Assembly (NCBI GenBank): GCA_964608965.1
Contig: CAZSPZ010000002.1
Location: forward strand, 140,346-204,345
Origin: UBA10908 sp964608965
GTDB taxonomy: Bacteria > Bacillota > Clostridia > Peptostreptococcales > Anaerovoracaceae
Direction: 5' to 3'
Length of the DNA stretch: 64,000 nt
The notes beneath the pieces were generated by a model. That model was not told the DNA's origin, did no database searches, and saw nothing but the letters and a program-made list of their open reading frames with translations. This document shows, in pieces, positions 60,684 to 64,000 of this stretch. Positions within the stretch are counted from its first letter, which is position 1. The number at the start of each line of letters is the position of its first letter. Position numbers and translations under genes: made by a program.

Positions 60684-63416
60684 ATGAGATATTCAGCAAG
60701 AAAATGGCAACGAAGATTTCTCGCTCGACTTGTTTGTATTGCTGTAATTGTAGGAACGCTTCCATTGAATGCGGCTGCATTGGCTCTGGCCAACCTAGGC
60801 TTTGAGTCAGATTTATCCGAATGGGTTACTTATCAAGATGTTACTGTTAACAGCGGCAGTAAGACCATAGCCGCAGGTTCAAATTCTTGGGAAATTCATC
60901 CTAAAAACTCAAAGATGGCGGTAATGGCACCATCTGGTAATGCAGGTGTTTTCAGCAGCGTTGCCGACACCTTAGATCTTTCAACCGACACAAGAGCATA
61001 CTTTCTCGGATTGTTTCCCCAGCCTACGGATTTTGCTTATATTTATCGCACAATAGAGCTTGAAGCGGCACAAGAGTTTTATATGTATTGGAACTATGTT
61101 GCGACGGATTATGCCCCATTTAACGATGCGTCTTTTGTTTCGCTTGTCAATACAGACAACCCTGCAAGCCTTCCATTAATCAACGGCGCTTATGGCGAAA
61201 TCGGCATATTAGGGGCGACCGTGCTGGGAACCGGAAACTATTCAACAGGAAGCTATGGTAGCACCGGTTGGCAAAGAGCAACCTTTAAAGCGGGGTCTGC
61301 CGGAACCTATATTCTGGGATTTGCAGTGTATAATCTGGACGATACGGCACTGCCACCCTATTTGTTTGTCGACGATGGAGCAGGACTTACCTATAACAAT
61401 GGCATTCCTTTTGACCCCATAGCGCCCGATGATAATGCGCCACCACCACCGGCTGTAAAATCTATTGTATATGATGCGACAACTTTTTCCGAAGCTGGTG
61501 CCAATGATGGTTCGATTGGCAATGGATTGACAGTAACAGTCGTGGAAGAAGCATTTACAGGAAATATAGACGAAGAGATAAGTGGGGTGACTTTCCAAAA
61601 CACACCTACCGGACTTACTGCTTCAGCCATTAAGAAAAGTAGTACAACTGCAGAAATAAGTCTTTCTGGCAATGCAATCAGTCATGCACAAGCAAACAGC
61701 ATCAGTAATTTTAGTGTCATTTTTTCTAATTCGGCATTCAGCGGAAACGATGCTTCGACAGTTTTGGGTTCATCCAACACAAGCATCGTCATCGATTTTG
61801 AAGATAGTTCTTCCACCGGCACACCGCAGGAAGCTATAATATATAACGATGTCACTAAAACCTATGGCGATGCCTCTTTTGATCATACGGCTTCCGGTGG
61901 AAGTGGAACAGGAGGTTTCAGTTACTCCTCTGATAATACAACTGTGGCAGCCATCAATTCAGCAACTGGGAATGTGACCATCTTGCAAGCAGGGGCCGTC
62001 ACCCTAACAGCCACAAAAGCGGCAGACGATACATATAATCAGGCAATCGATACTTGCACGCTTACGATTAATAAAAAAGAGCTCACCGTCCAGGTGAACG
62101 ATAGCCAAAAATATAGAAATGATTCCGATCCTGAGTTTACTGTATCGGTTAGTGGATTTATTGACGGAGAAAATGTCGATGATTTAAACGGTACATTGGA
62201 TTTCACAAGAGAGCCCGGAGAAAATGCCGAAAATTATGTCGTGAGCGCCAGCGGTTTTGCGTCCGATAACTACAGTTTTATTTACCTTGATGGAATCTTG
62301 GACATTCGCAACAAAGCATCGAGAAATACTGCGGATGGCCAAGACGGAATGGGATTTTTTAATGGTCAAACCGTAAAAGACCTGGAAGGTCAAAATGAAA
62401 AAATTCAGGTGCAAAGCGGAGACGTTACATACTCCTTAGCGGCTTCTCAAATTAACATAGACGGTATTTCAGAACAGTTCGGCGAAGAGGTGGCTTTGGA
62501 GGACATCAATGTCAACATTCGTATTTCGAATCTTCGCCAGGACGAAGTCCGGGTAATCCAGGATGCGGCCAATGCAAATAATTTCCTGCTGGTCGTTCCG
62601 CCAGTGGAATTCGAAATAACCTGCGAAAGCAATGGCCAAACGGTTTCGGTTTCGCGCTTTAACAGTTATGTAGAGCGTACTATAGCTATCCCGGAGGGTA
62701 TCGATCCTTCCCAAATAACCACCGGGGTTATTATTAATGCCGACGGTACGTTTTCGCACGTTCCCACAACGATTATTATTGTTGACGGAAAATATTATGC
62801 AAGAATAAACAGCCTTACCAACAGCACTTACTCTGTTATTTATAATCCGGCAACCTTCGATGATCTTGGAGGGTATTGGGCCGAAGAAATTATAAACAAT
62901 ATGGGAGCCAGGCTTATTGTAAGCGGTACCGGCGATAATAAATACGAACCCGAACTGGATATTACCCGCGCCGAGTTTGCCGCGATGACCGTAAGAGCAT
63001 TGGGTCTTCTCCCGGGCAGTGAGCCAAGCCGTTTTTTGGATGTTGCCTCGGAGGAATGGTACAACGGTTATATTCAAACGGCCAGCGAGTACGGTTTGAT
63101 TACCGGATACGAGGTCGATGAATTCGGACCCAATGATAAAATTATCCGAGAGGATGCGATGGTGATCATTGCAAGAGCGATGGGCGTTATCGGTATGCAG
63201 ACGGAACTTTCTAAAGAAGAAGTAGATGCCCTTTTGGAGAAATTCAAAGATGTAAAAGAAGCGTTTGAATATATCAGAAACAGCATGGCGGCTTGTCTAA
63301 AAGAAAATATTATCATCGGCAGATACGAAGACGCCATAGAACCTAAGGATTACATAACAAGAGCAGAGGTTGCGGTAATTTTAAACAGAATGCTTCGAAG
63401 GTCAGAGTTAATTTAG
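60684..63416 (+). CDS. Exported Ig/MBG-repeat protein with C-terminal SLH domains
   Basis: 910 residues. Signal peptide about 12-35 (FLARLVCIAVIVGTLPLNA). Residues about 40-240 form a lectin- or carbohydrate-binding-like jelly roll (NLGFESDLSEWVTYQ). A Big_2-like repeat (SYSSDNTTVAAINSATGNVT) at about 395-455 is followed by an MBG-type repeat (LTVQVNDSQKYRNDSDPEF) at about 465-540. Three C-terminal SLH repeats begin near 725 (DLGGYWAEEIINNMG), with FLDVASEEWYNGYIQTASE and IREDAMVIIARAMG. It has its own promoter and terminator. Surface adhesion or matrix binding is a reasonable guess. Confidence 0.88.
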   Translation: MRYSARKWQRRFLARLVCIAVIVGTLPLNAAALALANLGFESDLSEWVTYQDVTVNSGSKTIAAGSNSWEIHPKNSKMAVMAPSGNAGVFSSVADTLDLSTDTRAYFLGLFPQPTDFAYIYRTIELEAAQEFYMYWNYVATDYAPFNDASFVSLVNTDNPASLPLINGAYGEIGILGATVLGTGNYSTGSYGSTGWQRATFKAGSAGTYILGFAVYNLDDTALPPYLFVDDGAGLTYNNGIPFDPIAPDDNAPPPPAVKSIVYDATTFSEAGANDGSIGNGLTVTVVEEAFTGNIDEEISGVTFQNTPTGLTASAIKKSSTTAEISLSGNAISHAQANSISNFSVIFSNSAFSGNDASTVLGSSNTSIVIDFEDSSSTGTPQEAIIYNDVTKTYGDASFDHTASGGSGTGGFSYSSDNTTVAAINSATGNVTILQAGAVTLTATKAADDTYNQAIDTCTLTINKKELTVQVNDSQKYRNDSDPEFTVSVSGFIDGENVDDLNGTLDFTREPGENAENYVVSASGFASDNYSFIYLDGILDIRNKASRNTADGQDGMGFFNGQTVKDLEGQNEKIQVQSGDVTYSLAASQINIDGISEQFGEEVALEDINVNIRISNLRQDEVRVIQDAANANNFLLVVPPVEFEITCESNGQTVSVSRFNSYVERTIAIPEGIDPSQITTGVIINADGTFSHVPTTIIIVDGKYYARINSLTNSTYSVIYNPATFDDLGGYWAEEIINNMGARLIVSGTGDNKYEPELDITRAEFAAMTVRALGLLPGSEPSRFLDVASEEWYNGYIQTASEYGLITGYEVDEFGPNDKIIREDAMVIIARAMGVIGMQTELSKEEVDALLEKFKDVKEAFEYIRNSMAACLKENIIIGRYEDAIEPKDYITRAEVAVILNRMLRRSELI

Positions 63417-63469
63417 CCATTATAAAATCGTAGAAGGGCGTGGCAGAACGTAATTTTTGAAATTTCATC

Positions 63470-63503
63470 GGCTCTCTGGCATTATAGCAGAGAGCCTTTT
63501 TTA
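63470..63503 (+). terminator. Terminator after the last SLH gene
   Basis: GGCTCTCTG (63470-63478) pairs with CAGAGAGCC (63488-63496) around a nine-base loop, followed by seven T. The repeat tail segment GTGGCAGAACGTA sits immediately upstream (63440-63452), so a repeat unit fragment lies between the stop codon and the terminator. Confidence 0.92.
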
Positions 63504-63510
63504 TTTGGGC

Positions 63511-63960
63511 TGATAGGAACACAATTTCGAAATTTCATTGCTCATAGGAACATAAATGTTCCTATCGGGGCGATTTATGATCCATTTGCACCGATCTGCC
63601 CTTGCCGGCCTGGCTTTCGGTGCAAATCTCCACTTTATTCTTGCCGTAGGAACATATTTGTTCCTACGGCCCTTCCAAAACGCCAAGTTGTGCAGAAGTA
63701 GGGCGGATGTCGGGCGTGGCAGAACGTATTTTTGAAATTTCATCGTTCATAGGAACATAAATGTTCCTATCGCGGTGATTTACGATCCATTTGCACCGAT
63801 TCGGCCAAGTTTGCCTGGCTTTCGGTGCAAATCACCTCTTTATTCTTTGTCGTAGGAACATAAATGTTCCTACGGCCCGGCCCAAACGCGAAATTGTTTG
63901 CGAAAGATTGCGGATTATGGCCGTGGCAGAACGTATTTCTGAAATTTCTGTAATGGTATA
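63511..63960. repeat. Palindromic intergenic repeat, two more full copies plus fragments
   Basis: Copy B1: TAGGAACA-TAAA-TGTTCCTA (63545-63564); ATTTGCACCGA (63584-63594) / TCGGTGCAAAT (63617-63627); CGTAGGAACA-TATT-TGTTCCTACG (63645-63668). Copy B2: TAGGAACA-TAAA-TGTTCCTA (63750-63769); ATTTGCACCGA (63789-63799) / TCGGTGCAAAT (63822-63832); CGTAGGAACA-TAAA-TGTTCCTACG (63851-63874). The period is 205-206 bases. Between the copies is a conserved tail (GCGGAT, then GTGGCAGAACGTATTT and TGAAATTTCAT). A truncated start (TAGGAACA at 63514) precedes B1. From 63961 to the window end nothing recognisable remains. No gene is supported in this 580-base stretch. Confidence 0.92.
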
Positions 63961-64000
63961 TTGAACTTGTAACACTTCGGTCTAATAGATTAAAATAATA

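Noticed and set aside
63541..63880. CRISPR array
   Set aside because: Only two long units with a 205-base period and conserved linkers. No short direct repeats with unique spacers and no cas genes.

Overview
The window looks like a chromosomal segment of an anaerobic, S-layer-bearing member of the Bacillota (Clostridia-like). Supporting signs are a thlA-type thiolase, ispE, an Hsp33/Ddl/DUF1934/S41-protease/DUF436 run, a DUF1846 protein, an LCP-family wall ligase, strong AGGAGG ribosome binding sites with some TTG/GTG starts, and five exported proteins with S-layer homology (SLH) domains. I cannot name the genus. No rRNA, tRNA, CRISPR array or transposase was seen.

Layout. (a) 1-10.6 kb: mainly housekeeping genes on the + strand: a partial DUF2156 protein, thiolase, IspE, a phosphohexomutase, Hsp33, Ddl, DUF1934, an exported S41 protease, DUF436 and an N-terminally short ATPase/winged-helix regulator. 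(b) 10.7-13.5 kb, - strand: an SLH protein and a DUF1846 protein. (c) 13.6-16.0 kb: a palindrome-rich intergenic repeat, then an AbiE-like antitoxin/toxin pair with a promoter embedded in repeated AAAACAT motifs. (d) 16.0-28.5 kb: cell-surface genes: an SLH protein paired with a 1986-residue secreted protein, the likely main S-layer protein with a structured leader and a strong terminator, another SLH protein, and a TolC-like exported coiled-coil protein. (e) 28.5-45.4 kb, + strand: a compact, AT-rich glycan operon. It holds a full GDP-D-glycero-D-manno-heptose set (HddC-GmhB fusion, GmhA, HddA), an unusual keto-sugar module (Fcl-like SDR, ColD-like PLP enzyme with His in place of the catalytic Lys, an orphan E1 alpha/beta thiamine pair, a Cj1427-like heptose 4-dehydrogenase), putative transferases, and CapE/F/G for UDP-L-FucNAc. 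(f) 45.4-49.3 kb, - strand: a GT4 transferase, an initiating sugar-phosphate transferase and a Wzy_C/WaaL-type ligase. (g) 49.4-58.2 kb: a MurJ-like flippase, a membrane UDP-GlcNAc 4,6-dehydratase, NeuB/NeuC/NeuA for a CMP-nonulosonate, a methyltransferase and an N-acetyl-sugar amidotransferase. (h) 58.2-64 kb: Pgi, an LCP protein, a fifth SLH protein, then two more copies of the palindromic repeat.

How it fits together (inference): the locus makes S-layer proteins and the glycan that decorates them. A phosphotransferase starts a lipid-linked glycan, transferases add L-FucNAc, heptose-derived and sialic-acid-like sugars, a flippase exports it, and the Wzy_C-type enzyme moves it to the S-layer protein, as proposed for the slg clusters of Geobacillus, Paenibacillus and Aneurinibacillus. 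The most novel feature is the set GDP-heptose 4-dehydrogenase + 3-dehydratase + E1 alpha/beta. It predicts a GDP-activated 3-deoxyheptose carrying a two-carbon branch at C4, which I do not know to have been described. The second novel feature is the three-hairpin intergenic repeat.
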